Source: an uncultured Bacteroidota bacterium (lineage in GTDB: Bacteria; Bacteroidota; Bacteroidia; Bacteroidales; P3). From it: a DNA stretch of 60,322 nt. Location: NCBI GenBank assembly GCA_902762805.1, contig CACWPQ010000017.1, positions 1-60,322 on the forward strand, given 5' to 3'. A program made the translations under genes and the position numbers. The notes under the pieces were generated by a model that saw only the letters and a list, made by a program, of their open reading frames with translations, was not told the DNA's origin and searched no databases. Position 1 is the stretch's first letter. The number at the start of each line of letters is the position of its first letter. Below are positions 32,662 through 42,977 of the stretch, piece by piece.

Positions 32662-33360
32662 TCAGTCGCGGTTGCTCAAGATGCTCAACAACCTGATAAA
32701 GAGGTTGATGACGTCGAGATAAATATCCAGCGCGCTGTCGACGGCGTTGTCGAGGGTTTTGGGGTAGGCCTGCGACTTGGCGACGTCGTAGCCGATATAG
32801 CCCGAGAAGAGGAGGACGAAGAACCAGTCGAAGAGCTGGCCGCGATAGCCGAAGAGGAAGGTGGCGACGAGCTCGGCCACGAGCCCCACGACGAGGGCGA
32901 TGACCAGCGTGCGCCCCAGGCCGAGGAAGAGCTGCGGACGGACGAGCGAGATGAGCGCCATGGTGACGGTGACCATGCCGGTCAGGGCCATGGCCTTGAC
33001 GACGATGCCGGAGGGGAGGCCGGGGATGACGAGCGAGAGCATGATGCCGATGGGCAGCACGACGAGGTTGTAGCCGACGAAGCTGACGGCGGGGTTCTGC
33101 GACTTGGCTGCCAGGACGATGCCCAGGAAGGTGGGCACGAGGTAGCCCGCCAGGAGAAGCCAGGGGCTGACGCCCTGCAGGGCGCTGATCAGCGGGTAGG
33201 CGAAGTAGTAGACAATGACCGCGTTGAGGAGCAGGCCGTAGGCTAGGAGGCCGGTGAGGGCGAGGTTGTAGGTGCGGGCCGAGAGGCGGTCGGCTTCGCC
33301 GCTCTCAAGGCGCAGCTGCTTGCGGTTGGTGAAGGTGTCGGTGAAGGTTGCTTCTGCCAT
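32662..33360 (-). CDS. Bax inhibitor-1/YccA family membrane protein
   Basis: 232 residues from the ATG at 33360 (MAEATFTDTF), chosen because an earlier start would overlap purM. Seven hydrophobic membrane segments, the family's RTYNLALTGLLAYGLL and VGYNLVVLPIGIMLS helices, and the C-terminal FSGYIGYDVAKSQ and ALDIYLDVINLFIRLLSIL. Related bacterial proteins are pH-sensitive calcium leak channels or interact with the FtsH protease; the role here is unknown. Starts 10 bp after the purM stop, probably in one operon. Confidence 0.92.
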   Translation of the reverse strand: MAEATFTDTFTNRKQLRLESGEADRLSARTYNLALTGLLAYGLLLNAVIVYYFAYPLISALQGVSPWLLLAGYLVPTFLGIVLAAKSQNPAVSFVGYNLVVLPIGIMLSLVIPGLPSGIVVKAMALTGMVTVTMALISLVRPQLFLGLGRTLVIALVVGLVAELVATFLFGYRGQLFDWFFVLLFSGYIGYDVAKSQAYPKTLDNAVDSALDIYLDVINLFIRLLSILSNRD

Positions 33361-33370
33361 TGCTTGAGGG

Positions 33371-34570
<1,200 letters not shown>

Positions 34571-34585
34571 GAGGTGTAAAATAGG

Positions 34586-34945
34586 TTACACATTATTATC
34601 TGCACTCGTATATTGTCCGCGATCCAGATTGAAAATTATATCGTCCAAAAACGCATCGGACACATTTCCCATATCACTCTTATCGTAGATATAAAGGAAA
34701 GACAGGCGGGTGTCCTCCAATTGCAAGCGAATGACAACACGTCCACCACCACTCTTTCCCCTGCCTTTGGAGGCGATGTTGATACGCACCTTCCGCATGC
34801 CATCATACAATTCGTCGCCTTGGCGCGGATTGTCGACCAGCGAGGCAAGCAGCCGCTTGAAATCATCAGGAAGCGAGCGATAACGTTTTTTCAAGCGTTT
34901 GAACGCTCGACCGAACTCATCCGAGAAGCGAACTTCCTGAATCAT
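34586..34945 (-). CDS. RelE/ParE-family toxin
   Basis: 119 residues. The order VRFSDEFGRAFKRLKKRYRS, LPDDFKRLL, then the strand-rich KVRINIASKGRGKSGGGRVV and LSFLYIYDKSD is that of RelE/ParE-like toxins with an extended Gly/Lys loop. RelE-type members cleave mRNA on the ribosome. It overlaps the preceding small gene by 4 bp, the standard antitoxin-toxin coupling. Sits between purM and a ZIP transporter with no other accessory genes around. Confidence 0.78.
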   Translation of the reverse strand: MIQEVRFSDEFGRAFKRLKKRYRSLPDDFKRLLASLVDNPRQGDELYDGMRKVRINIASKGRGKSGGGRVVIRLQLEDTRLSFLYIYDKSDMGNVSDAFLDDIIFNLDRGQYTSADNNV

Positions 34946-35127
34946 AGACCGTCAACAAAACTGAAGGCTTCGCCCACACTCATCGACCGGGCGGTCTCGC
35001 ATTCGCGCTTGGCACGCACCACCGCACGCGCCACGCGGTAGGCCTCCTCCAGCTCCATCAGCCGGTTCCAGCGGGCATGCGTCAGCCTCACGGTTATGCT
35101 ACGGTTGGTTCTTTCAAGGACACACAT
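34942..35127 (-). CDS. Putative antitoxin of the RelE/ParE pair
   Basis: 61 residues. The start TNRSITVRLTHARWNRLMEL could form a ribbon-helix-helix DNA-binding unit, and the C-terminal helix (YRVARAVVRAKREC...) could wrap the toxin. Stop overlaps the toxin ATG (34942-34945). Autoregulation of the pair is expected for this class but no operator was identified in the 87 bp upstream of the start. Confidence 0.65.
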   Translation of the reverse strand: MCVLERTNRSITVRLTHARWNRLMELEEAYRVARAVVRAKRECETARSMSVGEAFSFVDGL

Positions 35128-35213
35128 TGCAGTTCGTTTTACAGGTTCTATATCAATTGGGGAACGAGCCTTGGGTGTATTTATTGTGTGGCGGCATCAA
35201 AAAAAAGGAATAA

Positions 35214-35990
35214 TTACCCCAGCAGGACGTCGAGGACCATCATCAGCACAAATCCGGCGGCGAAGCCGAGGGTGGAGAGGTTGGAGTGGGTGCCTTGGGA
35301 GGCCTCGGGGATGAGTTCTTCGACGACCACATAGATCATGGCGCCGGCGGCGAAGGCGAGCATGTAGGGCAGGACGGGCGTGAGGAGCGGGGCCAGGAGG
35401 AGGATGGCGAGGGCGCCGAGGGGCTCGACGGCGCCGCTGAGCGAGCCGATGAGGAACGAGCGGAGGCGCGAGTTGCCGGCGGCATGCATGGGCATGGAGA
35501 TGATGGCGCCCTCGGGGATGTTCTGCATGGCGATGCCGATAGAGACGGCGAGGGCGGCGCTGAGGCCGAGGCCGTGCCCGCTGCCGGCGAAGACGACGCC
35601 GACGGCCATGCCTTCGGGCAGGTTGTGGATGGTGACGGCGAGGGCGAGCATGGCGGTGCGCGAGAGGTGAGAGCGCGGACCTTCGGCCCGCGCGGCGCCG
35701 ACGTGGAGGTGGGGCGTCAGCTCGTCGACAAGGAGCAGGAAGCCGATACCCAGCAGGAAGCCCACCGCAGCGGGCACCACGGCGAGGGCTCCACTACCCT
35801 CCCCCATCTCCATGGCGGGCAGCAGCAGCGACCACACCGAGGCCGCCACCATCACCCCGCTGGCGAAGCCCAGCAGGGCTTTTTGAAGGCGGTCGGGCAT
35901 CTCGCGCTTCATAAAGAAGACGAAGGAGGAGCCCAGCATGGTGCCGAGCAGGGGCAGGAGGAGGCCGAGGAGGAGTGCGGTGGTGTCCAT
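35214..35990 (-). CDS. ZIP family metal transporter
   Basis: 258 residues from the ATG at 35990 (MDTTALLLGLLLPLLG). Eight hydrophobic helices; the metal-binding helices show VTIHNLPEGMAVG (helix IV) and MQNIPEGAIISMP (helix V), the GufA/ZupT-like signature. Between helices III and IV a His-containing stretch (LTPHLHVG) may bind metal. It should import zinc or another divalent metal across the inner membrane. A -7 element (TACTTTTG, minus strand of 36011-36018) lies just upstream. Confidence 0.93.
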   Translation of the reverse strand: MDTTALLLGLLLPLLGTMLGSSFVFFMKREMPDRLQKALLGFASGVMVAASVWSLLLPAMEMGEGSGALAVVPAAVGFLLGIGFLLLVDELTPHLHVGAARAEGPRSHLSRTAMLALAVTIHNLPEGMAVGVVFAGSGHGLGLSAALAVSIGIAMQNIPEGAIISMPMHAAGNSRLRSFLIGSLSGAVEPLGALAILLLAPLLTPVLPYMLAFAAGAMIYVVVEELIPEASQGTHSNLSTLGFAAGFVLMMVLDVLLG

Positions 35991-36010
35991 GGGGGGGTGG
36001 TTTGAGGATG

Positions 36011-36018
36011 CAAAAGTA
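36011..36018 (-). promoter_or_regulatory. -7 element of the ZIP transporter gene
   Basis: Minus-strand TACTTTTG, 21 nt before the ATG at 35990. No -33 TTTG at the expected distance. Confidence 0.45.
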
Positions 36019-36118
36019 CTAACTTTTCCGCACATGGAAGCACTTTGGGGCAAAAATAGCCATAAATAGGGATAAAAGACTAGGCACCAGCCAGTTGAAG
36101 CAAGAATGAAAAACGGCG

Positions 36119-36246
36119 CAAAAATTTGGAAAAAACCCGGAAAAAGGGTCAAAATCGCCCGATTGCAACTGGCTGATAACAAGGGGATAAGAGGTATCCT
36201 CTTCTTCTCCCCTTCTTATCAACTTATTCCTCACTTGGGGGATGGG
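36119..36246 (-). repeat. Two-hairpin intergenic element, copy 2 (upstream of the ZIP gene)
   Basis: ACCCGGAAAAAGGGT and AAGAGGTATCCTCTT hairpins followed by CTTCTCCCCTTCTT; counterpart of 23519-23655. The 413-bp gap 35991-36403 otherwise holds a GC-rich short repeat at about 36255-36308 (GGGGAGCTCCCCTTGGGAAG) and an AT-rich leader; no gene is seen. Confidence 0.55.
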
Positions 36247-36403
36247 GATGGAGCGGACCCCTCACCCCTGCGGGGAGCTCCCCTTGGGAAGGGGAGCAGC
36301 CGGGGGAGGAGAAAAAAAATGGGCGGCGGATGTAAGATTCCGGGGGGGATGCACGTCATTTATACAGAAGCATTTTTTTATACAGAACCAATTTTTCTGA
36401 ACG

Positions 36404-37096
36404 ATGAAACGAATTGCCATCATGACGGCCGCCCTGCTGGCGGCGACAACAACCTTCGGGCAGGAGCGGCGCTGGAGCCTGGACTACCACGCGGGACTCG
36501 GCCTGACGCGCTTTGTGAACTACCCCGCCCTCTCGGCCATAGAGGACAGGACACCCTCATACACAGGCCTGACGGCTTCGTTCACGCTGGCCCTGAAGCG
36601 CGACGACGGCTTCGCCCTGGGGCTGCGCTACCGCAACACGGAGGTGGCCACCGCAGCGGTGAGTCTGCGCGAGGAGGCGACGGTGCACGATGTGTCGGTG
36701 CTGGTGCGGCACTCGACGATGGTCACGCCGCGGCTGGAGCTCCACGGCAGCGCCACAATGGGCCTGGCGATATTGCACAACAGCATGGTGTCGCACGGCA
36801 ACGAACTGACCTTCAACCGCTACGGCATCAGCGCCGGGCTGGAGGCGGGCCTGCGCTACTACATGACCGAGGAGATGTACCTCAGCTTCGACCTCGGCAT
36901 CGGGGGCGTGAGCACGTTCAAAAAGGCGCTCGACATCCCGAACGACCAGCTGCCGCAGAACCGCCACTCGTGGGCGGCGGTGCACGCGCTGGGCGGCTTC
37001 GGCATCGGCCTGCGCCCAAAGGTGCGCAAACTGCGCATGCCGCAGCAGCTCATCGACCAGAGCGAGCCGCTGCAGCTGGCGCGGTATGAGGAGTGA
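36404..37096 (+). CDS. Outer-membrane beta-barrel protein
   Basis: 230 residues with a clear signal peptide (MKRIAIMTAALLAATTTFGQ, cleavage near FGQ-E), followed by alternating hydrophobic strands (LHGSATMGLAILH, GLEAGLRYYMTEEMYLSFDL) typical of small barrels. The last about 20 residues are polar rather than ending in an aromatic residue, so the barrel may end near GFGIGLRPK with a tail beyond. No function can be assigned. Convergent with pnp, separated by a strong hairpin. Confidence 0.7.
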   Translation: MKRIAIMTAALLAATTTFGQERRWSLDYHAGLGLTRFVNYPALSAIEDRTPSYTGLTASFTLALKRDDGFALGLRYRNTEVATAAVSLREEATVHDVSVLVRHSTMVTPRLELHGSATMGLAILHNSMVSHGNELTFNRYGISAGLEAGLRYYMTEEMYLSFDLGIGGVSTFKKALDIPNDQLPQNRHSWAAVHALGGFGIGLRPKVRKLRMPQQLIDQSEPLQLARYEE

Positions 37097-37102
37097 AAAA
37101 AA

Positions 37103-37130
37103 CAGCAGCCGGGCTATGGCCCGGCTGCTG
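37103..37130. terminator. Bidirectional terminator
   Basis: CAGCAGCCGGGC, loop TATG, GCCCGGCTGCTG: a perfect 12-bp stem with A-rich DNA on the left, T/A-rich on the right, between convergent genes. Confidence 0.9.
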
Positions 37131-37145
37131 TTGTTGAAAACAGGC

Positions 37146-39383
37146 TTACCTGCGGCGGCCGCCACCGCCGGAGCGGCGGTCGGAGCCACGGCCACGGTCG
37201 CCACCGTCGCGGCGGCCACCGTCGCGTCCGCCTTCGCGGCGGGCAGGCTTCTCCTCCACATAGCCTTCGGGCTTGGGAAGGAGGGCCTTGCGGCTGAGCT
37301 TGATTTTGCCGTTCTTTTCGTCGAAGGCGATGACCTTGACCTGGAAGGTGTCGCCCTCCTGGATGAGGCCTTCGAGGGTGGCGGGGTGGCCCCACTCGTA
37401 CTCGCTGATGTGCATCAGGCCCTCTTTGCCGGGGAGGAACTCCATGAAGGCGCCGAACTCGACGATGGAGACCACGCGGGCGTCGTAGATGTCGCCCACC
37501 TCGGGCACGGTGCAGATCTCTTTGATCCACTTGATGGCGGCGTCGATGTCGTCTTTGTTCTGCGAGGCGACGTCGACGATGCCGAACTCGCCCACCTCCT
37601 CGATGTTGATGATGGTGTTGGTCTCGGACTGGATTTTCTGGATGACTTCGCCACCCTTGCCGATGACGGCGCCGATGAAGTCCTTCGGGATCTGAATCTG
37701 CTCGATGCGGGGGACGAAGGGCTTGTAGTCCTCGCGGGGCTGGGGGATGGTCTCGGTGATTTTGCCGAGGATGTGGAGGCGTCCCTGGCGGGCCTGCTCG
37801 AGGGCTTTGGCGAGGACGTCGTAGCTGAGGCCGTCGACCTTGATGTCCATCTGGCAGGCGGTGATACCATCGGCGGTACCGCAGACCTTGAAATCCATGT
37901 CGCCGAGGTGGTCCTCGTCGCCGAGGATGTCGGAGAGGACGGCCCACTTGTCGCCCTTGCTGATGAGGCCCATGGCGATACCGGCGACGGGTTTGCGGAT
38001 TTTGACGCCGGCGTCCATCAGGGCCATGCAGCCGGCGCAGACGGTGGCCATGGAGGAGGAGCCGTTGGACTCGAGGATGTCGCTGACGACGCGGATGGTG
38101 TAGGGGCAGTCGGTCTCCGAGGGGAGCACCTCTTTGAGGGCGCGCCAGGCGAGGTGTCCGTGGCCGACCTCGCGGCGGCTGGTGCTGCCGGAGCGCTTGA
38201 CCTCGCCGGTGGAGAAGCCGGGGAAGTTGTAGTGGAGCAGGAAGCGGCGCATGCCTTCGATCACGGCGCCGTCGATCTTCTGCTGGTCGAGCTTGGTGCC
38301 GAGGGTGCAGGTGGAGAGCGACTGGGTTTCGCCGCGGGTGAAGATGGCGCTGCCGTGGACGGAGGGGAGGTAGTCGGTCTCGCACCAGATGGGGCGTATC
38401 TCGTCGAGCTGGCGGCCGTCGAGGCGGGTGCGCTCGTTGAGGACCATGTCGCGCATGGCCTCGCGCTCCACGTCGTGGTAGTAGCGGTCGATCATGAACT
38501 TGATTTCGTCGGTGAGGGTCTCCTCGGTGTAGTTGGCATCGATGAATTCCTGCTTGATGGCGGCGAAGCCGTCCTCGCGCTGGTGCTTGTTGGCAATGCC
38601 CTGCTTGGAGAAGTCGTAGCACTTCTGGTAGACGGCATCGCGGACGCGCTGGCGGAGCTCTTCGTCGTTGACCTCGTGGCAGTACTCGCGCTTCTCGGTC
38701 TTGCCGGCTTCAGTGGTGAGTTCATTGAGGACACGGCACTGGATTTTGATGGCGTCGTGGGCAGCCTTGAGGGCGCCGAGCATGATGTCTTCGGAGACCT
38801 CTTTCATCTCGCCCTCGACCATCATGATGTTGTCTTCGGTGGCGGCGACGATGAGGTCGAGGTCGGCGCGCTCGATGTCCTGCATGGGGGTGTTGATGAC
38901 ATACCGGCCGTCGAGGTGGCTGACGCGCACCTCGGAGACGGGGCCGTTGAAGGGTATGTCGCTGACGGCGAGGGCCGAGGCGGCGGCGAGGGCGGCGAGC
39001 TGGTCGGGCATGGTGTCGTGGTCGCCGGAGATGAGGTAGATCATGACCTGGACCTCGGCATGGAAATTGTCGGGGAAGAGGGGGCGGAGGGCACGGTCGA
39101 CGAGGCGTGCGATGAGGATTTCATGCTCGGAGGGGCGTGCCTCGCGCTTGAAGAAACCGCCGGGGAAGCGGCCCATGGAGGCGTACTTCTCCTGGTAGTC
39201 GACGGTGAGGGGCATGAAGTCGACATTCTCGCCGACTTCCTTTTTTGCGCATACGGTGGCCAGGAGCATGGTGTCGTTCATGCGGACAACGGCGGAGCCG
39301 TCGGCCTGCTTGGCCAGTTTGCCGGTTTCGATGGTGACCATGCGGCCGTCGCCGAGGTCGAACTTTTTCGTGATGATGTTCAT
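37146..39383 (-). CDS. pnp: Polyribonucleotide nucleotidyltransferase
   Basis: Phosphorolytic 3'-5' exoribonuclease of RNA turnover. 745 residues: two RNase PH domains ([20 protein letters not shown] start; [20 protein letters not shown] and [19 protein letters not shown] in the second), a KH domain ([20 protein letters not shown]) and an S1 domain ([20 protein letters not shown]). The C-terminal about 30 residues are Arg/Gly-rich ([17 protein letters not shown]) and could bind RNA. Length is slightly above the E. coli enzyme because of that tail. Confidence 0.97.
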   Translation of the reverse strand: MNIITKKFDLGDGRMVTIETGKLAKQADGSAVVRMNDTMLLATVCAKKEVGENVDFMPLTVDYQEKYASMGRFPGGFFKREARPSEHEILIARLVDRALRPLFPDNFHAEVQVMIYLISGDHDTMPDQLAALAAASALAVSDIPFNGPVSEVRVSHLDGRYVINTPMQDIERADLDLIVAATEDNIMMVEGEMKEVSEDIMLGALKAAHDAIKIQCRVLNELTTEAGKTEKREYCHEVNDEELRQRVRDAVYQKCYDFSKQGIANKHQREDGFAAIKQEFIDANYTEETLTDEIKFMIDRYYHDVEREAMRDMVLNERTRLDGRQLDEIRPIWCETDYLPSVHGSAIFTRGETQSLSTCTLGTKLDQQKIDGAVIEGMRRFLLHYNFPGFSTGEVKRSGSTSRREVGHGHLAWRALKEVLPSETDCPYTIRVVSDILESNGSSSMATVCAGCMALMDAGVKIRKPVAGIAMGLISKGDKWAVLSDILGDEDHLGDMDFKVCGTADGITACQMDIKVDGLSYDVLAKALEQARQGRLHILGKITETIPQPREDYKPFVPRIEQIQIPKDFIGAVIGKGGEVIQKIQSETNTIINIEEVGEFGIVDVASQNKDDIDAAIKWIKEICTVPEVGDIYDARVVSIVEFGAFMEFLPGKEGLMHISEYEWGHPATLEGLIQEGDTFQVKVIAFDEKNGKIKLSRKALLPKPEGYVEEKPARREGGRDGGRRDGGDRGRGSDRRSGGGGRRR

Positions 39384-39506
39384 TTACTTTATTGTTTTAC
39401 TGTTTTTTCCGCAGCCCTGAGGACCATCCCCAAGGCTTCAAAATGTGTTAATAATCAGTTTACTATCTCCTTCGGCGGGCATCAAAGAACCGGCTAAAAG
39501 AAAGTG

Positions 39507-39514
39507 CAAATATA
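39507..39514 (-). promoter_or_regulatory. Possible -7 element of pnp
   Basis: Minus-strand TATATTTG (39514-39507), about 125 nt before the ATG at 39383; no matching -33. The 347-bp gap 39384-39730 holds this, GC-rich DNA open in the phosphatase frame from 39524, and no separate gene. Confidence 0.35.
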
Positions 39515-39730
39515 CAAAAAAAAGTGAACGGGGCGGAAAAAAAGTGCACGCGAGGGCGGAGGGGTAAAGGGGAGGGGGCTGTTGCCCGGGGCCTTTTGTT
39601 CGACGAGGGGCACAATATGCCACAATATTCCACGTTATTGGCGGTGAACATACAGGAACGCCCCCCCGTGCGCCCACGAAGAAACCGGAAACTGCACGAG
39701 GACGTTTCCAAGCGACGGAATGCCGACCCT

Positions 39731-40567
39731 ATGCCAATGATCCACACAGATACAGACAGATTTGTCGCGTTTGAGAGCATCGAGAACGGGCGCGAGTTGG
39801 GTGGCCTCGCCATGCGGGACGGCCGGAAGATACAACACAACCGACTGGTACGCTCGGGGCACCTTGCACGCGCCAGCGATGGCGATGTGGCCATGCTCAA
39901 GGGGCGCTTTGGCACCAGCCATGTATTCGACTTCCGCTTCGATGCCGAGACACGCGACGCGGAGGACCGGAGGATGGAGGGCGTCTGCTACACCCGCCTG
40001 TCCACCCTGCCGAAGGCGTTCGTTGAGGGGTTCACCTCGGGGCGTGCCGACACGGCGCGGGTGAAATCGACCGACTTCGTGGAGCTGCTGACGACCTATG
40101 CCTTCCACCCGCAGGCGCAGGAGGCGTCGCGACGCCTCTACCCTGCCATCGTCATGGACAGCGCCTCGCAACGCCTCTACGGCGAATTCCTGCGCGGGGT
40201 GCTGCAGGCCCCGGGGGGTGTGCTGTGGCACTGCTCGCAGGGCAAGGATCGGGCGGGATGGGCCACGGCCTTCGTGCTAGGCGCCCTGGGGGCGGACCGA
40301 CGAACCATCGTCGAGGATTTCGACCTCTCCAATAAGTTCTATGCACCCATCGTGGAGAAGCTGTCGGCCCGCGTCGTCGAGAAAGGCGGCGGCAAACCCG
40401 AACTCGAATTCATCCACTCGATGGTGGGTGTCAGCACAGCGAATTTCGAGCAGGCGCTCGACCTTATCGGGGAGCGATACGGATCGCTGACGTCGTACAT
40501 CGAAAGGGCCCTGGGCATGACGGCCGGGGAACAGGAGCAACTGCGCGAGAAATACCTAACACAATAA
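39731..40567 (+). CDS. Tyrosine-protein phosphatase (Y_phosphatase3-like)
   Basis: 278 residues from the ATG at 39731 (MPMIHTDTDRFVAFESIENG). The CX5R catalytic loop is HCSQGKDRAG with Cys near residue 168. The N-terminal IENGRELGGLAMRDGRKIQH and the RSGHL segment are typical of the PF13350 family, whose members act on phosphotyrosine or phosphoinositides. An in-frame ATG at 39617 would add 38 poorly conserved residues. The kinase-like gene at 40574 follows after 6 bp, so the pair is an operon. Confidence 0.85.
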   Translation: MPMIHTDTDRFVAFESIENGRELGGLAMRDGRKIQHNRLVRSGHLARASDGDVAMLKGRFGTSHVFDFRFDAETRDAEDRRMEGVCYTRLSTLPKAFVEGFTSGRADTARVKSTDFVELLTTYAFHPQAQEASRRLYPAIVMDSASQRLYGEFLRGVLQAPGGVLWHCSQGKDRAGWATAFVLGALGADRRTIVEDFDLSNKFYAPIVEKLSARVVEKGGGKPELEFIHSMVGVSTANFEQALDLIGERYGSLTSYIERALGMTAGEQEQLREKYLTQ

Positions 40568-40573
40568 GAAATC

Positions 40574-41434
40574 ATGAGAGAAATCGACATCACACAATGG
40601 AAGCAAGTGGGCGAGGGTGGCAACGGCAAAACGTACGTCAACCCTGCAGAGCCCGGAGTAATTCTCAAAGTGAACAGTGCGAGGCTGAACACGCGCGAGG
40701 CGGTGGAGAAGGAGTTCTACACATCGCGGGCGGCGAAGGACCTAGGGCTGTCGGTACCCGAGGCGAAGGAGATGGTGCGGGTAGGCAACGCCTATGGCAC
40801 CATCACGCAACTCATCAAACCCAAGCGGTCGCTCTCCCGCATCTGCTGCGACGAGCCCGCCCGCATCGAGGAGATGGCCCAACTTCTCTGCGCCCGGGGG
40901 AAGGAACTCTTCGCCACACCCTGCAACACGACGTTTTTCCCCAGCCGCAAACAACAACTGACAAGGGCGCTGGCAAAGATTCAGTTCGTCGGCAAAAAAA
41001 ACCGCAGGCGGATTGAAGCCTTTGCGCAATCCATCCCGGAAAGCGACACGTGCAGCCACGGTGATTTCCAGATGGGGAACATCATCCTTTCAGGCGAGCA
41101 GCACTACTGGATCGACCTGGACCGCCTGGGACACGGCGACCCGATGTTCGACATCGGGCACCTGTATATGCTGTGCAACGTGTACTCCCGAATAAAGCGG
41201 GCGTGCGACCTGTTCCACATGACGCGGCCACAGCTTCAGTGCTTCTGGAACGCCTTTGCCACAGCCTATACCGGCAAGGATGACCATGCAGACTTCGACC
41301 GCCAAGCCCGCCGCTTCGCCTGCCTGGATGTCATTCTCCGCTATGAGTTCGCCACCCCTACCCTGCCGGAGAAGCTGTTCTTTGCCTTGTACATACACCG
41401 GCTGGCAAAGGGTATACAACGACCCCCGGCATAA
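40574..41434 (+). CDS. Aminoglycoside-phosphotransferase-like kinase
   Basis: 286 residues with the APH/choline-kinase fold. A Gly-rich start (WKQVGEGGNGKTYV), a Lys in VILKVN for ATP, a catalytic loop SHGDFQMGNIIL (about residue 160), and the metal-binding WIDLDRLGHGDPMFDIGHL. The order resembles the TIGR02172-type kinase family of uncertain substrate; nothing suggests drug resistance specifically. Co-transcribed with the phosphatase upstream, and terminated by the hairpin at 41441. Confidence 0.82.
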   Translation: MREIDITQWKQVGEGGNGKTYVNPAEPGVILKVNSARLNTREAVEKEFYTSRAAKDLGLSVPEAKEMVRVGNAYGTITQLIKPKRSLSRICCDEPARIEEMAQLLCARGKELFATPCNTTFFPSRKQQLTRALAKIQFVGKKNRRRIEAFAQSIPESDTCSHGDFQMGNIILSGEQHYWIDLDRLGHGDPMFDIGHLYMLCNVYSRIKRACDLFHMTRPQLQCFWNAFATAYTGKDDHADFDRQARRFACLDVILRYEFATPTLPEKLFFALYIHRLAKGIQRPPA

Positions 41435-41440
41435 AAAAAG

Positions 41441-41467
41441 GATACCCCAGAGAATCCGGGGTATCCC
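41441..41467. terminator. Terminator between the kinase and rpsO genes
   Basis: GGATACCCC and GGGGTATCC with a 9-nt loop, preceded by a run of seven A; convergent genes on both sides. Confidence 0.85.
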
Positions 41468-41493
41468 AACCATAACCAAATAAATATGAAAAA

Positions 41494-41763
41494 CTATTTT
41501 CTGAGGTTGAGTTGTTTGATGATAGCGCGGTAGCGTTCGATGTCCTCTTTCTTGAGGTAGTCGAGCATGCGACGGCGCTTGCCCACCAGACCGACCAGGG
41601 CGCGTTCGGAGACCTGGTCTTTTTTGTTCTGTTTCATCAGTTCGGTGAGGTGCTGGATGCGGTAGGTGAAGAGGGCGATCTGTCCTTCGGCGCTACCAGT
41701 GTCTTTAGCGGACTTACCGTACTGGGCGAATATCTCTTCTTTCTTCTCTTTTGTCAGATACAT
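41494..41763 (-). CDS. rpsO: 30S ribosomal protein S15
   Basis: 89 residues, normal length. It starts MYLTKEKKEEIFAQYGKSAK and contains DTGSAEGQIALFTYRIQHLT and the conserved LVGLVGKRRRMLDYLKKED. S15 binds the 16S rRNA central domain early in assembly. Single gene with a promoter nearly identical to that of rplU. Translation may be autoregulated as in other bacteria, but no clear mRNA structure was recognised. Confidence 0.98.
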   Translation of the reverse strand: MYLTKEKKEEIFAQYGKSAKDTGSAEGQIALFTYRIQHLTELMKQNKKDQVSERALVGLVGKRRRMLDYLKKEDIERYRAIIKQLNLRK

Positions 41764-41812
41764 AGTGACTTACGTGTTGTTTCTTCTATTATTTCGTTCT
41801 TGATTTCGGCTG

Positions 41813-41843
41813 CAAAAATACGACCTTTTTCTGAACTGGCAAA
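41813..41843 (-). promoter_or_regulatory. rpsO promoter
   Basis: -33 TTTG (41843-41840), 19-nt spacer CCAGTTCAGAAAAAGGTCG, -7 TATTTTTG (41820-41813), followed by CAGCC. The match to the rplU promoter extends through the spacer. Confidence 0.75.
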
Positions 41844-41934
41844 ATATTTTTGCAAAAAAGTGCATTTTTAACACTTATTAGGAAATTTGGGGGCCTGTTG
41901 ACGAGTGGTTTCAGCGGGATGGGTTTGGGGAGGG

Positions 41935-42022
41935 GTTCTCTAGGGGGATGGTAGGGGTTCTCTAGGGTAATAGATAGGCCATTACACATGATTACCCATG
42001 ATTACCCATCGCTGGATAGTTT
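41935..42022. repeat. Intergenic repeat, copy 3 of 4
   Basis: TAGGGGGATGGTAGGGGTTC, then AGATAGGCC and a duplicated ATTACCCATG/ATTACCCATC segment, ending 8 bp before the stop of the HIT gene (42030). The upstream TTAACACTTATTAGGAAATT (41868-41887) also recurs near copy 4. Confidence 0.75.
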
Positions 42023-42029
42023 TGGCAGG

Positions 42030-42422
42030 CTACTCGATGGCGGCGCCTATCTGACGGGCCAGTTCGGAGAGTTCTTCCTGGCTGATTTCCACGCGGTTGG
42101 CGAAGTTGAGGTCGGCAGGCTTGGTGAGCGGTACGAGGTGAACGTGGGCGTGGGGGACGTCGATGCCGATGACGGCCTGCCCCACTTTGACGCAGGGGCA
42201 TACTTTTTTCAATCCCTTGGCCACACGCTTGGCAAAGAGGTGCAGCTCGCAGAGCGATTGATCGTCGAGGTCGAAGATGTAGTCGACTTCCTGCTTGGGG
42301 ATGCAGAGGACGTGTCCGCGTGCGATGGGGTTGATGTCGAGGAAGGCGAGGCAGTGGTCGGTCTCGCAGACTTTGTGGCAGGGGATTTCGCCGTTGACGA
42401 TGCGGGTGAAGATGGAGGCCAT
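42030..42422 (-). CDS. HIT family nucleotide-binding protein
   Basis: 130 residues. The histidine triad is HAHVHLVP near residue 91; the N-terminal MASIFTRIVNGEIPCHKV and AFLDINPIARGHVLCIPK are typical of Hint-type purine phosphoramidases. Such proteins hydrolyse nucleoside phosphoramidates or dinucleotides. The ATG overlaps the greA stop by one base, so the two are translationally coupled. Confidence 0.93.
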   Translation of the reverse strand: MASIFTRIVNGEIPCHKVCETDHCLAFLDINPIARGHVLCIPKQEVDYIFDLDDQSLCELHLFAKRVAKGLKKVCPCVKVGQAVIGIDVPHAHVHLVPLTKPADLNFANRVEISQEELSELARQIGAAIE

Positions 42423-42895
42423 TAGCGTTCGATTTTGGTTAGTTCGAAGGTCATTTTGCCGGCAGGCACCACGACGTCGACCACGTCGCCGACTTTGTGG
42501 CCGAGGAAGGCGGAGGCGAAGGGCGAGGTGACGGAGATTTTGCCCTGTTTGAGGTTGGCTTCGCTCTCGGGGACGATGGTGTAGACCTGTGTTTGGTTGG
42601 TTTTGGTGTTGCGGATGGTGATGATGGAGAGGAGGAGCACTTTGGAGGTGTCGATTTTGCTCTCGTCGAGGAGGCGTGCGTTGGCCACGAGGTCCTGGAG
42701 TTTGGAGATGCGGGCTTCGAGGTGGCCCTGTGCTTCTTTGGCGGCGTCGTATTCGGCGTTCTCGGAGAGGTCGCCTTTGTCGCGTGCTTCGGCGATGGCG
42801 GCCGAGGCGGCGGGGCGTTCGACGACGATGAGTTGATGGAGCTCGTCTTTGAGTTTTTGGAGCCCTTCTTCGCTGTAATATTTGATTTCAGACAT
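42422..42895 (-). CDS. greA: Transcription elongation factor GreA
   Basis: 157 residues. N-terminal coiled coil with acidic tip (LSENAEYDAAKEAQGHLEAR) and C-terminal FKBP-like domain (VTSPFASAFLGHKVGDVVDV). It rescues backtracked RNA polymerase by stimulating transcript cleavage. It heads a two-gene operon with the HIT gene. The upstream region carries the terminator of the PorV/PorQ operon. Confidence 0.95.
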   Translation of the reverse strand: MSEIKYYSEEGLQKLKDELHQLIVVERPAASAAIAEARDKGDLSENAEYDAAKEAQGHLEARISKLQDLVANARLLDESKIDTSKVLLLSIITIRNTKTNQTQVYTIVPESEANLKQGKISVTSPFASAFLGHKVGDVVDVVVPAGKMTFELTKIER

Positions 42896-42923
42896 GTTGG
42901 TTTTCTATTGGGTTTTAAAAAGT

Positions 42924-42950
42924 GGGAAAGGCTTGTTCAAAGCCTTTCCC
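42924..42950 (-). terminator. Terminator of the TonB receptor/surface protein/PorV-PorQ operon
   Basis: GGGAAAGGCTT and AAGCCTTTCCC with a 5-nt loop; on the minus strand the stem is followed by ACTTTTTAAAA. It lies 28 bp after the stop at 42978. Confidence 0.9.
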
Positions 42951-42977
42951 AACAAGGATTATGCACTTGAGAGGTTT

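Noticed and set aside
40574..41434. Antibiotic resistance gene
   Set aside because: The fold is APH-like, but the motifs and the operon with a phosphatase fit a broad kinase family; nothing points to an aminoglycoside substrate.
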